Below, in pieces: positions 33,812 to 44,011 of a stretch of DNA of 64,000 bases. Positions within the stretch are counted from its first letter, which is position 1. The number at the start of each line of letters is the position of its first letter. A program made the translations under genes and the position numbers. This DNA is from Blautia liquoris (GTDB lineage Bacteria; Bacillota; Clostridia; Lachnospirales; Lachnospiraceae): NCBI RefSeq assembly GCF_015159595.1, contig NZ_CP063304.1, positions 3,454,435-3,518,434 on the forward strand, given 5' to 3'. The notes under the pieces are model-generated. The model searched no databases and had not been told where the DNA came from. It saw only the letters and a program-made list of their open reading frames with translations.

Positions 33812-34669
33812 TTATCCTTTAACTGCTCCAAGTACCATTCCCTTTGTAAAATATTTCTGTAAAAACGGGTAGATTATAATAATCGGTACAGAACTTACAA
33901 TCACGGCAGCCATTTGCAAAGTTGTTGACGGCAATACTTGCTCAACGTTTTGAATACTGCTATTTATCGTCAGCAATTTACGCAATACTACTTGCAAGGG
34001 CTGCATCTTATCATTTGTAATATACATTATCGCATCAAAATATGTATTCCAATATGAAACCAAGTAAAAGAGCCCAATTGTCATAATTACCGGTCTTGAT
34101 AATGGTAATACAATTCGGAGCAGAATTATAAATTCATTGGCCCCATCAATTCGAGCTGCTTCCAGTAATTCATATGGCAAGCCTTCAAAAAAAGCCTTTG
34201 TAACTAATATGTTGTAGGTACTCATTGCCGCCGGCAACAACAGCGCCAAGTAAGTACCAGTCAGTCCTAAATTTTTAACCACTAGATATGTTGGAATAAT
34301 TCCTCCCGAAAAAAGCATCGTGAAAATAAAGTATGGTACAAATATTTTTCTTCCGGGTAAATCCTTACGACTAATAGGATATGCTACCAAAACAGTCAAC
34401 ACAAGAGATAAAATTGTACCTACAAAGGATACGCAGATAGTGATGATTAAAGCCCTTGGAATTCCACTTTTAAAAATAATATTCTTATAAGCATCTAAAG
34501 TAAAAGATCGAGGGATTACCACAAAACCACCATTTTTATAAATTTCTGCCATTGGTGTCACTGATACAGAAAATACATACATCAAAGGGAACAAGCACAA
34601 AATTCCAACCACAAATAATATTATAATTACAATTGCATCAAAACTATGTAATTTTTTTCTCTTTACCAT
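33812..34669 (-). CDS. carbohydrate ABC transporter permease (YtcP/LplC-type)
   Basis: 285 residues, six membrane helices, with the coupling-loop motif EAARIDGANEFIILLRIVLP (EAA...G...I-LP) and the family ending QKYFTKGMVLGAVKG. It forms half of the channel of a CUT1-type sugar importer. Start at 34669 (MVKRKKLHSF) after GGGAG; it overlaps the first permease gene by 7 bases (ATGGTAA). No ATPase gene is nearby, so it must use a shared MsmK/MsmX-like ATPase encoded elsewhere. Confidence 0.88.
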   Translation of the reverse strand: MVKRKKLHSFDAIVIIILFVVGILCLFPLMYVFSVSVTPMAEIYKNGGFVVIPRSFTLDAYKNIIFKSGIPRALIITICVSFVGTILSLVLTVLVAYPISRKDLPGRKIFVPYFIFTMLFSGGIIPTYLVVKNLGLTGTYLALLLPAAMSTYNILVTKAFFEGLPYELLEAARIDGANEFIILLRIVLPLSRPVIMTIGLFYLVSYWNTYFDAIMYITNDKMQPLQVVLRKLLTINSSIQNVEQVLPSTTLQMAAVIVSSVPIIIIYPFLQKYFTKGMVLGAVKG

Positions 34670-35634
34670 AATCCATACTCCCACTTTCTTGCAACCTTAT
34701 TAGCTGTTGTAACAAAAATCAATCCAATAACCGACTTAAATAATCCAACAGCACTAGCCAAGGAATAGTTCATTTTTTGTAGTCCTTCCTTGAATACCCA
34801 AGTGTCAAGAATTTCAGACACACTTAAAACTTGTGGAGATGATAAAATATAAATCTGATCAAACCCGGCATTTAAAATAGATCCCAATTTCATAATCAAC
34901 AATAATATAAATACACCTCGTAAATGTGGAATCGTTATATACCAGATTCTCCCAAATCTACTACAGCCATCTATTTCAGCTGCCTCATATACGGAGGGGT
35001 TTATCGCACTTATTGACGAAAGGTAGATAATTGCCCCCCACCCTACTGTTTGCCAAATATCCGAACCTATTAAAACACTCCGGAAGTATTTTGTACTAGT
35101 CAAAAATGGTATTGTATGTCCCCCCATTTCCGTTAGCCAGCGGTTTATCAATCCTGTACTCTCGGAAAAAAATGCCACAAGAATACCATAGATGATAACC
35201 CAGGAGAGAAAATGTGGTAAATAGGTTAGGGTCTGCACCACACGTCCAAACCATGTTACTCTGCACTCATAAATCAAGATTGCCAAAATCATTGGCGGCA
35301 GCATGCCAACTATTATTTTTAGTACACTTATGATAATAGTATTGGCAATAATCTGTTTTGCATATGGTCCATTAAAAAAATACTGAAAATATTTAAATAT
35401 TGGCGTTGCCCATGAACTACCCATAATTCCCGCATTAATATCAAAATCCTTAAATGCAATAATAACACCATACATCGGCAAATATTTAAAGATCAGAAAC
35501 CATATGATTCCTGGCGTCAGCATTAAATAAAGTGGCCAATAACGTTTCAAAATTTTTACTAATGATTTTTTGTTCTTTTTTTTCAACTTATTATCTTCTT
35601 GCAAATCAAGCGCCTTCGTTTTCTGCGCACTCAT
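34663..35634 (-). CDS. carbohydrate ABC transporter permease (LplB-type)
   Basis: 323 residues. A cytoplasmic Lys-rich N-terminus leads into six helices; YEAAEIDGCSRFGRIWYITIP is the EAA coupling loop, and LMLTPGIIWFLIFKYLPMYG is the LplB-type first helix. It pairs with the downstream permease. AAGGGAGG precedes the ATG. This family typically imports oligosaccharides such as pectin or uronate fragments, but the substrate cannot be fixed. Confidence 0.88.
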   Translation of the reverse strand: MSAQKTKALDLQEDNKLKKKNKKSLVKILKRYWPLYLMLTPGIIWFLIFKYLPMYGVIIAFKDFDINAGIMGSSWATPIFKYFQYFFNGPYAKQIIANTIIISVLKIIVGMLPPMILAILIYECRVTWFGRVVQTLTYLPHFLSWVIIYGILVAFFSESTGLINRWLTEMGGHTIPFLTSTKYFRSVLIGSDIWQTVGWGAIIYLSSISAINPSVYEAAEIDGCSRFGRIWYITIPHLRGVFILLLIMKLGSILNAGFDQIYILSSPQVLSVSEILDTWVFKEGLQKMNYSLASAVGLFKSVIGLIFVTTANKVARKWEYGLW

Positions 35635-35745
35635 AAAAAAGTCCTCCCTTCAAAGCTATAAAAAAATTATAGCATTGAAGAGAGGCCGGAAACATACATA
35701 GATATTATGATTCTGTCTAAAATCTTATGCTTTTCTCTCGCTATC

Positions 35746-37533
35746 TTACTGTTCAAATACTCGAAATGGTATACAGATTCGCACAATTGTTCCCTGACCA
35801 AATACACTGCGTATCTTAAGTCCATAACCTTCACCATAGACAAGTCGAATGCGATCATGTACATTGATAATGCCAATATTGGAAAAGCGATCCTTTTTAT
35901 AAGTTTCAAACGTTCCAGAAAATATCTGCCGAATAGTCTCCGGCTTCATCCCTATACCGTTATCCGCTACCAGAATACTAAGCGTAGAACCATGTCGGTA
36001 AGCCCTCAAAACAATTCTGCCTTCCCCCTCTTCCACAGATGCCAACCCGTGACTAATTGAATTTTCAACTAGCGGTTGTAGCGTTAACTTAAGAACACTG
36101 CAATTAAGAAACTGTTCTTTTATCTGGTTATCATAGTGAAAGATATTCCCATAACGCATTTTCATAATATCCATGAACCTTTTCAAACTATCGTTTTCGT
36201 TCGCTAAGGTCACTTCATTGTTAACAGTATCAAAACTGTAGGATAATAAATCACTAAGTGCAATCATCGCATGATTTGCTTCATCCAGACGTCCTTGTCT
36301 AATTAGACTTGATATACAATAAAGTGCATTATGTAGGAAATGCGGTCCAATCTGACTTTGATGCATACGAAACTCATATTGTGCCTTAGCCTGCTCGGCA
36401 GCTTTAACGTTATTAACCAGAATGTGAATTCGCTTTACTAAAAGATTATAACTTTGTGTTAGCTTACCGATTTCATCATCCTTTTCGTATTCAATCGGTA
36501 TAAGGTTATCGAGATTGTTCACATTCGCCATTTTTTTACCTAACCGGCGAATTGGCTTTGTAAAATACGTAACTACAAGTAGAACAGCAATTAAAATTGA
36601 AAACACGCCAATTATAAATAAAATCAACAAATTTTGCAGCATTCCATGACTATTGGAATTTAATTCCGAGGTATTATATATTACCAATAATTTCCAACCA
36701 ATTTTATTTCGTAAAGACTGCATATAACATAACCCATTATCTCCATTCATTATTTCTTCTTGGTAAGGTTGATATTGTGTCTGACGCCCTATCCTGGCAT
36801 AGTAGGAGGCAAGATGCAATGGATATTGGCCGGTAACCATCTCCAATAGCGAAGTCTGATTACGATCAAAAATCAGTTCTTTCCCTTCCCTTGAAAACAA
36901 AATAAAAGACATTCCTTTATTTCTTAATGCCGCACTTAAATTCATATATATGGGATTAAAATTAAACTCAACTGCTATTGTCTGTTTCCACGCAGAATCA
37001 TGCAAAGCTACCGCTACAGTCGTATTCGCCGTCATCGAGCTATAATATGGCTCTGACCATATTATCATACTCTCTTCTTTATGGGCTGCCTCCATACAAG
37101 TGTCGACATCTGGATTTCCACGCAGCTGATATAGCAAATGATTATTAGAATACATTTCTCCATCATCCATCTGTACGAAAATATTATAAATATCACTGCT
37201 TTCCCCCACAATCTGTGTCAAATACCGTTCAAATTTATTAACTCCCTCCTCTGATTGACTATCAATTCTAGTTAGACGTACAATGTTCTCTACTACTCGA
37301 ATTTGCGTATCGACTAAAGAATTTGCCACCTTCATCCGTTCTCGCATGTCCTCATAAAATTCCCTCTGCAGAGTACTTCTCTGACGTTGATAATTTACAA
37401 TCAAAACCGTACTAAGGATCACTGCTCCAATTTCAAATAGTAGAATAAATTGCCGAGCAGCAAATCCTCTTTGATTGATCTTTTTCTTGATCTTTTGATT
37501 GATTCCATGCTTAACTTTTTCTTTTCCACTCAT
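35746..37533 (-). CDS. YesM-type sensor histidine kinase
   Basis: 595 residues. Membrane helix near residue 25-45, an extracellular sensor domain of about 250 residues, a second helix near 300, a HAMP domain, and the His_kinase/HATPase pair with phosphoacceptor in QIGPHFLHNALYCISSLI and ATPase motifs LQPLVENSISHGL and DNGIGM. This is the 5TM-lacking LytS/YesM class that controls sugar uptake loci. The ATG at 37533 lies within the end of the response regulator gene (about 23-base overlap). Confidence 0.88.
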   Translation of the reverse strand: MSGKEKVKHGINQKIKKKINQRGFAARQFILLFEIGAVILSTVLIVNYQRQRSTLQREFYEDMRERMKVANSLVDTQIRVVENIVRLTRIDSQSEEGVNKFERYLTQIVGESSDIYNIFVQMDDGEMYSNNHLLYQLRGNPDVDTCMEAAHKEESMIIWSEPYYSSMTANTTVAVALHDSAWKQTIAVEFNFNPIYMNLSAALRNKGMSFILFSREGKELIFDRNQTSLLEMVTGQYPLHLASYYARIGRQTQYQPYQEEIMNGDNGLCYMQSLRNKIGWKLLVIYNTSELNSNSHGMLQNLLILFIIGVFSILIAVLLVVTYFTKPIRRLGKKMANVNNLDNLIPIEYEKDDEIGKLTQSYNLLVKRIHILVNNVKAAEQAKAQYEFRMHQSQIGPHFLHNALYCISSLIRQGRLDEANHAMIALSDLLSYSFDTVNNEVTLANENDSLKRFMDIMKMRYGNIFHYDNQIKEQFLNCSVLKLTLQPLVENSISHGLASVEEGEGRIVLRAYRHGSTLSILVADNGIGMKPETIRQIFSGTFETYKKDRFSNIGIINVHDRIRLVYGEGYGLKIRSVFGQGTIVRICIPFRVFEQ

Positions 37534-39022
37534 CACTCTTACCACTGCGTAACTGTGTTGGACTCACACCAACAATTTTTCGGAATAGGGTACTAAAATA
37601 TCGATAATTAGGCATTCCCACCATGTCAGCGATCTCATATACCTTATGATGTCCCTCCAACACAAGATCCTTTGCCTTCTGAATGCGTATTCTCGTGAGG
37701 TATTCCACAAAGTTTTCTCCTGCCTGTTCCCGAAAAACTCGACTCAAATACTGAGGACTTAAACCTACTTGTTCAGCAACACTCGTAAGTGTCAATGGGT
37801 TAGCATACTCTTCTCGAATAATTCGAATCGCACGATATACCTCTGGTCGATACAAGACTTCGATTAAACATGTATTTTGAATATAAGAAGCTAATTGTTC
37901 AATATTATAGACCTCCAGTTTATCAATTTGTAAATGTTCGGGATAGTCTTTTTGATTTTTTTTAAAATAACTTTTAATCAGACCAATCGAAACCTCTTTC
38001 AATTGGTCTACACTTAACTTATGCCGTTTGGCATATAAACAATAGGCCTTTTCAAAGTCAATGCGGTCTAAATCAAGTTTAGAAAAAATTGATGACATTG
38101 CCTGTAAGTCTTCATCTGTCATTGCATTCGTTTTCAGTATTTCCTGTTGACGGAAGGTTGTCTTATCAGAATAATAAAAGTGCGTCTCATACCATCCATA
38201 AATATGATTTATATATTCTAGAAAGGTATGAAATCTTGAGGTATATGGATAAACAACAAAGTATGCTTTCGGCAATTCTATTAATGATTGAAAATATGAT
38301 TTAATGCCATCTCTGAGTGCTTGTGTAACGCTATTGATCCTTTCACTTAATACTTTAATAACATATATACCAGGACACAGCTCCATCCACTCATCCACAA
38401 ATTTACACCCTTCAAGATACTCCAACAGTTCGCTATCAATTACCTGGCGATACTTGCCAGAAATATCTTGTATCAAAAAAAGAAATTCTTTCTTACTGTC
38501 CAGAAAACTCATTTCGATCATCGTCTGTTCCAACTCACTCATATGACTTCTATTCATTTTCTGTTCAATAAAGTAATAAGAAAAAAGTTTAGATAATTTT
38601 TGCCGTTTTGTTCGATTAGACATTTTTGTCAAAAAATCTTCCTTTTCCATTATATTACGAGCCTTATCTAATACTTTGGCAATGCTGCTTTCCTGCATCT
38701 GAAATTTGACTATATAATCAATTACATTAAGTTGAATCGCATGTTGCGCATATTCAAAATTTTCCAAAACGGTCAAAAACACAATCTGGATGTCAGGATA
38801 ATAAACACGTAATTTTTCAGCTAACTCAATTCCGTTCATAATAGGCATTGCAAGGTCAGTAATAATCATATTGGGATGTAATTCCGCACAAAGCTGCAGA
38901 GCCTCCTTTCCATTCCTGGCTTCACCCACTATTCTGCAGGTATACTTTGCCCATGGAAATGCTGCGAGTTCCTCACGCACTGGCAGTTCATCATCCGCTA
39001 TTAACACCTTTATTTCTTCCAT
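37511..39022 (-). CDS. YesN-type AraC-family response regulator
   Basis: 503 residues. N-terminal receiver (LIADDELPVREELA, phosphoacceptor Asp in MIITDLAMPIMNG), a long middle region, and a C-terminal AraC pair of helix-turn-helix motifs (LTSVAEQVGLSPQYLSRVFR and KVYEIADMVGMPNYRYFSTL). With the kinase it should activate the divergent binding-protein gene and perhaps the permease operon. GAGGTGAG precedes the ATG. Confidence 0.9.
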   Translation of the reverse strand: MEEIKVLIADDELPVREELAAFPWAKYTCRIVGEARNGKEALQLCAELHPNMIITDLAMPIMNGIELAEKLRVYYPDIQIVFLTVLENFEYAQHAIQLNVIDYIVKFQMQESSIAKVLDKARNIMEKEDFLTKMSNRTKRQKLSKLFSYYFIEQKMNRSHMSELEQTMIEMSFLDSKKEFLFLIQDISGKYRQVIDSELLEYLEGCKFVDEWMELCPGIYVIKVLSERINSVTQALRDGIKSYFQSLIELPKAYFVVYPYTSRFHTFLEYINHIYGWYETHFYYSDKTTFRQQEILKTNAMTDEDLQAMSSIFSKLDLDRIDFEKAYCLYAKRHKLSVDQLKEVSIGLIKSYFKKNQKDYPEHLQIDKLEVYNIEQLASYIQNTCLIEVLYRPEVYRAIRIIREEYANPLTLTSVAEQVGLSPQYLSRVFREQAGENFVEYLTRIRIQKAKDLVLEGHHKVYEIADMVGMPNYRYFSTLFRKIVGVSPTQLRSGKSDEWKRKS

Positions 39023-39363
39023 ATGCTCACCTCATCATGGACCATTATAGCATATCTGATACATCACATGGATCATAAACAACAATTAATTCTTTGCTTT
39101 ATAGTATTCATTCTACTTTCTTAATCTTCTTATTATAATGCATATTAACACACTTATTCTTCCGAAAATATACAAGATATTTATGATAATGTTCACTTAT
39201 ATATGAGAATTTTTTCACCTGTTCGACACCATAAAAAAGCAAACACTTACTTAAAATGTATGTATATCTTAATCTTTTAAAATCTGTTACTATGATTCTT
39301 GAAAACAAGGCCTTAATACATTCGCAATAGGTCGAAGAACTTAATAGTCGGAGGGAGAAAAAA
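39023..39363. other. divergent regulatory region between yesN-like and binding-protein genes
   Basis: 341 bases, AT-rich, holding the promoters of both directions and presumably the response-regulator binding sites. A TATAAT-like box occurs near 39132 (either strand). I could not pick a promoter pair or operator with confidence, and no small ORF or riboswitch is apparent. Confidence 0.4.
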
Positions 39364-40989
39364 TTGAAAAAAAAGTATGCAGCAATCGTAATCACTTCAA
39401 TTCTGGCATGCACTATTGTTGCCGGTTGTAGTGGAAAAAAGAGCAATGACTCAGCAACATCCCAATCTCAGAAAAGTGCTACTAATGATAAAGACAGCGA
39501 TATTACGATTGAAATTGTCGCAGGTGATACCGTGCAGCTTCCACCAGAGGGAGAAAACTTCATTGAAAAGGGACTTTCAGAGGCAATTGGATCAAAGGTA
39601 AAACTAACGATTCTTGGAACTGGCAATGACTATGACAGCGCCTTAAATGTTCGCCTTACAAGCGGAGAAATTCCTGATTTATTTATGATTCCCAATAAAA
39701 AAGGCAATGGTGAATCCGTTATGACGGCTTCCGTAGTCAAGCAATATGCTGACAGTAACCTGATCATGAGCCTTAATCCCTATCTGGATCAACTCAAACC
39801 TATGTTCAAAGTAACTGGAGAACCACGCGAAACAGATAAATACAAGGATAATGCATACCTAATTCCAACGATTGGCAGTAAAGGTTACTCCAAAGAAGAG
39901 ATTGCAAAAAAACCAGAGTTAAAATTTCAAAAGAAAGGTTTCAGAACTTACGGCTACCTTGGAATTATGTACCGAAACGATTGGTTAGAAAAAGTTGGCA
40001 GCACAATACCAAAAACTTCTGATGAATTTATCAATGTTTGTGAGAAATTTACAAATGATGACCCTGATGGAAATGGAAAAAAAGATACCTATGGCTTAAG
40101 CGGTAAAGGACTTGCTGCATTCAATCCCATTCTGAATGCTTATGGTGCCTCAGCAAATAGTGATATCATTGTTGAAGACGGTAAAGTAACCTCGACTTTA
40201 GAAAGTAAACACATGACCGAAGCACTCGAAATGTGCAAAAAGTTAGTCGATACCGGCGCAGTTGATCCCGATTTACTTTCTAATACCGCATCTACTGTTG
40301 ATGATAAAGCTATTCAGGGTTTTAACGGTATTACCGTTGGTTCTTATGCAGGAATCATGCGAAAAAGTACGCAAGACGAAATACATTCTGTCAATAAAAA
40401 CGCTGATTGGAAATTAATGGATTCTTTAAGTGGCCCTAGTGGTAAACAGTTCGGTAATATGGATCTCACTGAATCCGGTGGTAAAACAGTAATTGGAAAA
40501 AATGTTGAAAAAGACAAAGCTAAGTTGCAGAAAATTTTTGACCTTCTGAACTATCTTGCTTCCGTTGAAGGACAACGACTCGTCTGCTATGGTGAAGAAG
40601 GAGTACACTATAATCTGGAAGATGGAAAAATTACACCTACGGACAAAATGGCATCTGAGACTAATTTCACTTATGTCTACCAGCTTATTGGCCGTGATGA
40701 TGAGCAATACCTGATTACCAAGTTTCCAGAATGGAATGAAATTATTCCTTTTTCTGCAAAAATACCACGTTTCACTGTCTACAATAACGGTGTAGAAGCT
40801 CCGGAAGGATTTTACCTAGAAGACTTTAACAAATACGTAAATGAGGAACTAACAAAGTTCATTTACGGAAAACGTCCAATCTCCGAATATAAAGATTTTC
40901 TGAGTGAATTAGATAAGACTTTTGGATATCAAGAATATATGAAATCAGCAGCAGAACAATTAAAAGAAAAAGGGTTCATAGATAAATAG
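39364..40989 (+). CDS. extracellular solute-binding lipoprotein (LplA-type)
   Basis: 541 residues. Signal peptide KYAAIVITSILACTIVAGC ends in a lipobox (VAGC), so it is lipid-anchored outside the membrane. The body shows family-1 solute-binding features (GTGNDYDSALNVRLTSGEIPDLF ... YRNDWLEKVG, DPDGNGKKDTYGL). It captures the sugar for the two permeases. The start is TTG at 39364 after GGAGGGAG. It is transcribed divergently from the regulators and from the permeases, an arrangement different from the usual lplABC operon. Confidence 0.88.
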   Translation: MKKKYAAIVITSILACTIVAGCSGKKSNDSATSQSQKSATNDKDSDITIEIVAGDTVQLPPEGENFIEKGLSEAIGSKVKLTILGTGNDYDSALNVRLTSGEIPDLFMIPNKKGNGESVMTASVVKQYADSNLIMSLNPYLDQLKPMFKVTGEPRETDKYKDNAYLIPTIGSKGYSKEEIAKKPELKFQKKGFRTYGYLGIMYRNDWLEKVGSTIPKTSDEFINVCEKFTNDDPDGNGKKDTYGLSGKGLAAFNPILNAYGASANSDIIVEDGKVTSTLESKHMTEALEMCKKLVDTGAVDPDLLSNTASTVDDKAIQGFNGITVGSYAGIMRKSTQDEIHSVNKNADWKLMDSLSGPSGKQFGNMDLTESGGKTVIGKNVEKDKAKLQKIFDLLNYLASVEGQRLVCYGEEGVHYNLEDGKITPTDKMASETNFTYVYQLIGRDDEQYLITKFPEWNEIIPFSAKIPRFTVYNNGVEAPEGFYLEDFNKYVNEELTKFIYGKRPISEYKDFLSELDKTFGYQEYMKSAAEQLKEKGFIDK

Positions 40990-41038
40990 CTATAAAGGAT
41001 TCGAGGCTGTGAAAGCTTCTCTATAACTAAAGTATAAA

Positions 41039-41085
41039 TAGGTCACCTATGATAAAATCAAAATCATAGGCGGCCTATTATTCTT
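41039..41085 (+). terminator. terminator after the binding-protein gene
   Basis: TAGGTCACCTATGAT (41039-41053) pairs with ATCATAGGCGGCCTA (41063-41077) with one wobble and one mismatch, followed by TTATTCTTTT. Confidence 0.65.
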
Positions 41086-41114
41086 TTATCCATAACTTTT
41101 TAAAGTAAATTCCG

Positions 41115-41143
41115 TTGCGCAAAATCCTATATCAAGATATAAT
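41115..41143 (+). promoter_or_regulatory. sigma-A promoter of the amino-acid permease gene
   Basis: TTGCGC, 17-base spacer, TATAAT, about 70 bases upstream of the start codon. Confidence 0.65.
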
Positions 41144-41211
41144 ATAGGCTATCAGAAAGACAGAAATATCTCTGAAAAATACATTTATTAAAAACATCAG
41201 GAGAATATATT

Positions 41212-42549
41212 ATGGAAACCAATCAGAAACTAAAGAAGAATTTCGGTGTCTGGACGGCGATATCCACGGTTGTGGGATGTGTCATCGGTGCCGGAGTATT
41301 CTTCAAGCCATATGCGATCTATCAGGCCACAGGAGGTGCTCCCGGCATGGGGATCCTGGCATGGATCTTTGGCGGACTGGCAAGCATCGTGGCTGCTCTC
41401 ACATTTGCGGAAGTTGCCGTCTTGATCCCAGAAACCGGAGGTATGGTGGCTTATCTGGGTGAGGTCTACAATGAAAAAATCGGCTTTTTGGCCGGGTGGA
41501 TGCAGACTGTAATTTTTTATCCGGCATTTTTGGCCGGATACGGTGTAAAAGTTGGCTCGGAGATTGGAGAATATATAGGAATGAGGTATGAGCTTCCCAT
41601 TGCAATAGCCGTCATCCTATTCCTGGTTTCACTAAACACTTTAGGCTCCAGAACCTCCGGACGTATTCAAGTCGTTTCCACCATATGTAAACTAATTCCG
41701 CTTATCTTATTGATGGTTTTTGGATTCATCTTTGGAGGCGGAAACAATCCGATTTTTACACCGATAGTTGCAGCAGATAAAAATCCTTCCTCTGTTCTCG
41801 GTTCTACCCTGCTGGCCGTTCTTTTTGCTTTTGAAGGCTGGACAAATGTAGGTGCAATTGCCGGAGAGATGAAACATCCCGGTCGTGACCTTCCCCGTGC
41901 TATTGTCGGCGGTGTCTCTATCATCATGGCAGTATATCTTATAATTAACGTTGCATACTTATGGGTACTTCCGGCTAATCAGCTTATGACTCTGGAATCA
42001 CCCGCATCTGCAGTGGCTATGAAAATCTTTGGACCGACTGGAGGTTTATTAATTAAGATTGGTATCATCATATCCGTCATAGGAGCCGCCAATGGTTTCC
42101 TGATGTCCGGATCACGGGTTACATATCTGCTTGCATCAAAAAAATCTCTTCCCGCAAGTAGTTCTCTTAGTAAACTAAATAGAAATCAGGTGCCTGCCAA
42201 CGCAATCATCCTGATTGGATTTCTTGCCTGTCTTTATTCATTAAGCGGAAGATTCGATATGTTGACAGATCTTGCTGTATTTTCCTGTTGGATCTTTTAT
42301 ACCTTAACCTTCACCTGTGTCATAAAGCTGCGCAGGATAAAACCAGGTGTACCACGCAAATACAAAGTCCCTTTTTATCCTGTTACTCCGATTCTGGCAA
42401 TTCTAAGCGGTTTTTATGTGATAATCAGCCAGCTCTTCCTTTCAGGCAGATTCACTCGGGTCCTCTCTTTTGGAAGTATCCTCATCACTTTGCTAGGACT
42501 TCCGGTATATCATCTTTCAAAAAAATATTATAGTGCCTCAACGAAATAA
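41212..42549 (+). CDS. APC-family amino acid permease (SteT/LAT-like)
   Basis: 445 residues and twelve membrane helices. The first helix carries the substrate-binding GCVIGAGVFFKPYAI motif (GxGIF-type), and FAFEGWTNVGAIAGEMKHPGR is the conserved helix 6-7 region of the LAT/serine-threonine exchanger group. It likely moves a neutral amino acid by exchange or proton symport. CAGGAGAA precedes the ATG. It is monocistronic between a promoter and a terminator. Confidence 0.88.
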   Translation: METNQKLKKNFGVWTAISTVVGCVIGAGVFFKPYAIYQATGGAPGMGILAWIFGGLASIVAALTFAEVAVLIPETGGMVAYLGEVYNEKIGFLAGWMQTVIFYPAFLAGYGVKVGSEIGEYIGMRYELPIAIAVILFLVSLNTLGSRTSGRIQVVSTICKLIPLILLMVFGFIFGGGNNPIFTPIVAADKNPSSVLGSTLLAVLFAFEGWTNVGAIAGEMKHPGRDLPRAIVGGVSIIMAVYLIINVAYLWVLPANQLMTLESPASAVAMKIFGPTGGLLIKIGIIISVIGAANGFLMSGSRVTYLLASKKSLPASSSLSKLNRNQVPANAIILIGFLACLYSLSGRFDMLTDLAVFSCWIFYTLTFTCVIKLRRIKPGVPRKYKVPFYPVTPILAILSGFYVIISQLFLSGRFTRVLSFGSILITLLGLPVYHLSKKYYSASTK

Positions 42550-42563
42550 TATGAATACGAATT

Positions 42564-42604
42564 AAAAAAAGCAGGTCATTCTTTTTATTTGAATGGCCTG
42601 CCTT
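42564..42604. terminator. bidirectional terminator between two permease genes
   Basis: GCAGGTCATTC (42571-42581) pairs with GAATGGCCTGC (42591-42601), with seven As before and Ts after. The gene on either side is convergent. Confidence 0.8.
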
Positions 42605-42610
42605 TAGCAT

Positions 42611-43936
42611 TTAATCCGCCGGTGAGTTATCTTCCGGTACAATGATGTTCAAGATGAATACAATCAGGAAAGAAACCATCAGAGAACTTCCCATGATGTT
42701 TTTAACCATTTGCGGACAGAACTGAAGAATCTGTGGAACTGCATCGATTCCAACACCAATAGCAAGAGAAATACCGACAATCATCTTATTGCGGTAATTC
42801 AATGGCTGTTCCGTCAACAGCTGAATCCCTGACATTGTGATTGCTGCAAATACGGTAATTGTAGCACCTCCAAGTACAGGCTGAGGAATTGTAGCCACCA
42901 GTGCACTGAATTTCGGACATACACCTGCAAGAGCCATAAATCCAACAACCAGAACAAATACTCTCTTTGAAACAACTTTCGTTGTTGCTATCAGTCCGAC
43001 GTTCTGGCTATAAGGATCTGTCGGAAGTCCTCCAAAACAAGCACCTATCATACCACAAATACTTTGTCCTTTAATTGCTCCGCCGAGTTCCTTATCAGTT
43101 GCCTGTCTTCCGAAACCACCCATTGCAGTTGATGATACATCACCGATCGTCTGTACTGCCTGTACTACATACATTAATATCATCATAATGATTGCATCAG
43201 GATGAAATTCCAGTCCAAAATGAAATGGCGTAGGTACTGAAAGAATTTTCGCATCTACCACACCTTTAAAACTAATGGTATCTCCCATAAATAGAGCTAC
43301 AATATAACCGATTACAATACCAATCAGCATTCCGGAAACTTTTATGTAGCCTTTTCCGAATAAACTGCAGCCAAGAGTAACAACTAGAGTAATAATTGCA
43401 AGAATCCATGCTTTCCCCGAACCAAAATCTTCCGCCTGAGCATTTCCTCCTCCAATGTACGTAAGGGCTGTTTTATACAGTGATAACCCAATACTAAGAA
43501 CCACCGTTCCACTGACAATCGGAGGAAAAAATCTTCGTATCTTGCTCATTGCCATTCCAATGAATATTGAAACAAACCCTGCTACTAGCTGTGCTCCGAA
43601 GATTGCCGCTATGCCATACTGTTTACCAATCATAGTAAGTATCGGCATATATGCGAATGCAACACCCATGACATTCGGCAATCCCATACCGAATCCGAAT
43701 ACCGGGAATAGTTGTAACAAAGTAGTGATTGCACCAATCAGCATAGCTGCCTGAGTCAGCATGATCTGATCTTTTGCTGAGAGATTACATGTAGCTGCTA
43801 TTAGCATTGGCGGTGTAATATTCCCTACCAACATAGCGAGCACATGCTGAAGTGCCTGAGGAACTGCACTTCCCCACGATGGTGTTCCATCCAATTTAAA
43901 GAGTTCGGAGTTTGATCTTCTTGTTGCCTTTTCCAT
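42611..43936 (-). CDS. NCS2 purine permease (xanthine/urate type)
   Basis: 441 residues, about 14 hydrophobic segments. The NAT/NCS2 signature appears as YSQNVGLIATTKVVSKR, whose QNxGxxxxT form is typical of xanthine or urate carriers rather than uracil ones. TM3 shows the conserved LPNVMGVAFAYMP region and the C-terminal half ends with GVGIDAVPQ. AAAGG/AGGATGG precedes the ATG. A promoter and a hairpin lie upstream, but no purine riboswitch is visible. Confidence 0.86.
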   Translation of the reverse strand: MEKATRRSNSELFKLDGTPSWGSAVPQALQHVLAMLVGNITPPMLIAATCNLSAKDQIMLTQAAMLIGAITTLLQLFPVFGFGMGLPNVMGVAFAYMPILTMIGKQYGIAAIFGAQLVAGFVSIFIGMAMSKIRRFFPPIVSGTVVLSIGLSLYKTALTYIGGGNAQAEDFGSGKAWILAIITLVVTLGCSLFGKGYIKVSGMLIGIVIGYIVALFMGDTISFKGVVDAKILSVPTPFHFGLEFHPDAIIMMILMYVVQAVQTIGDVSSTAMGGFGRQATDKELGGAIKGQSICGMIGACFGGLPTDPYSQNVGLIATTKVVSKRVFVLVVGFMALAGVCPKFSALVATIPQPVLGGATITVFAAITMSGIQLLTEQPLNYRNKMIVGISLAIGVGIDAVPQILQFCPQMVKNIMGSSLMVSFLIVFILNIIVPEDNSPAD

Positions 43937-43963
43937 ATTCCATCCTAACCTTTCTTATCCTTT

Positions 43964-44003
43964 TGTACAAGAATTACTTCATCATATAATTCTTTTTTGT
44001 ACA
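43964..44003 (-). promoter_or_regulatory. imperfect palindrome in the NCS2 permease 5' leader
   Basis: On the minus strand TGTACA-A-AAAA-GAATTA is mirrored by TAATTCTTGTACA around a 10-base loop (four extra As bulged). It lies between the promoter and the ribosome binding site and lacks a T-run, so an operator or an mRNA structure is more likely than a terminator. Confidence 0.5.
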
Positions 44004-44011
44004 TTAAAGAT

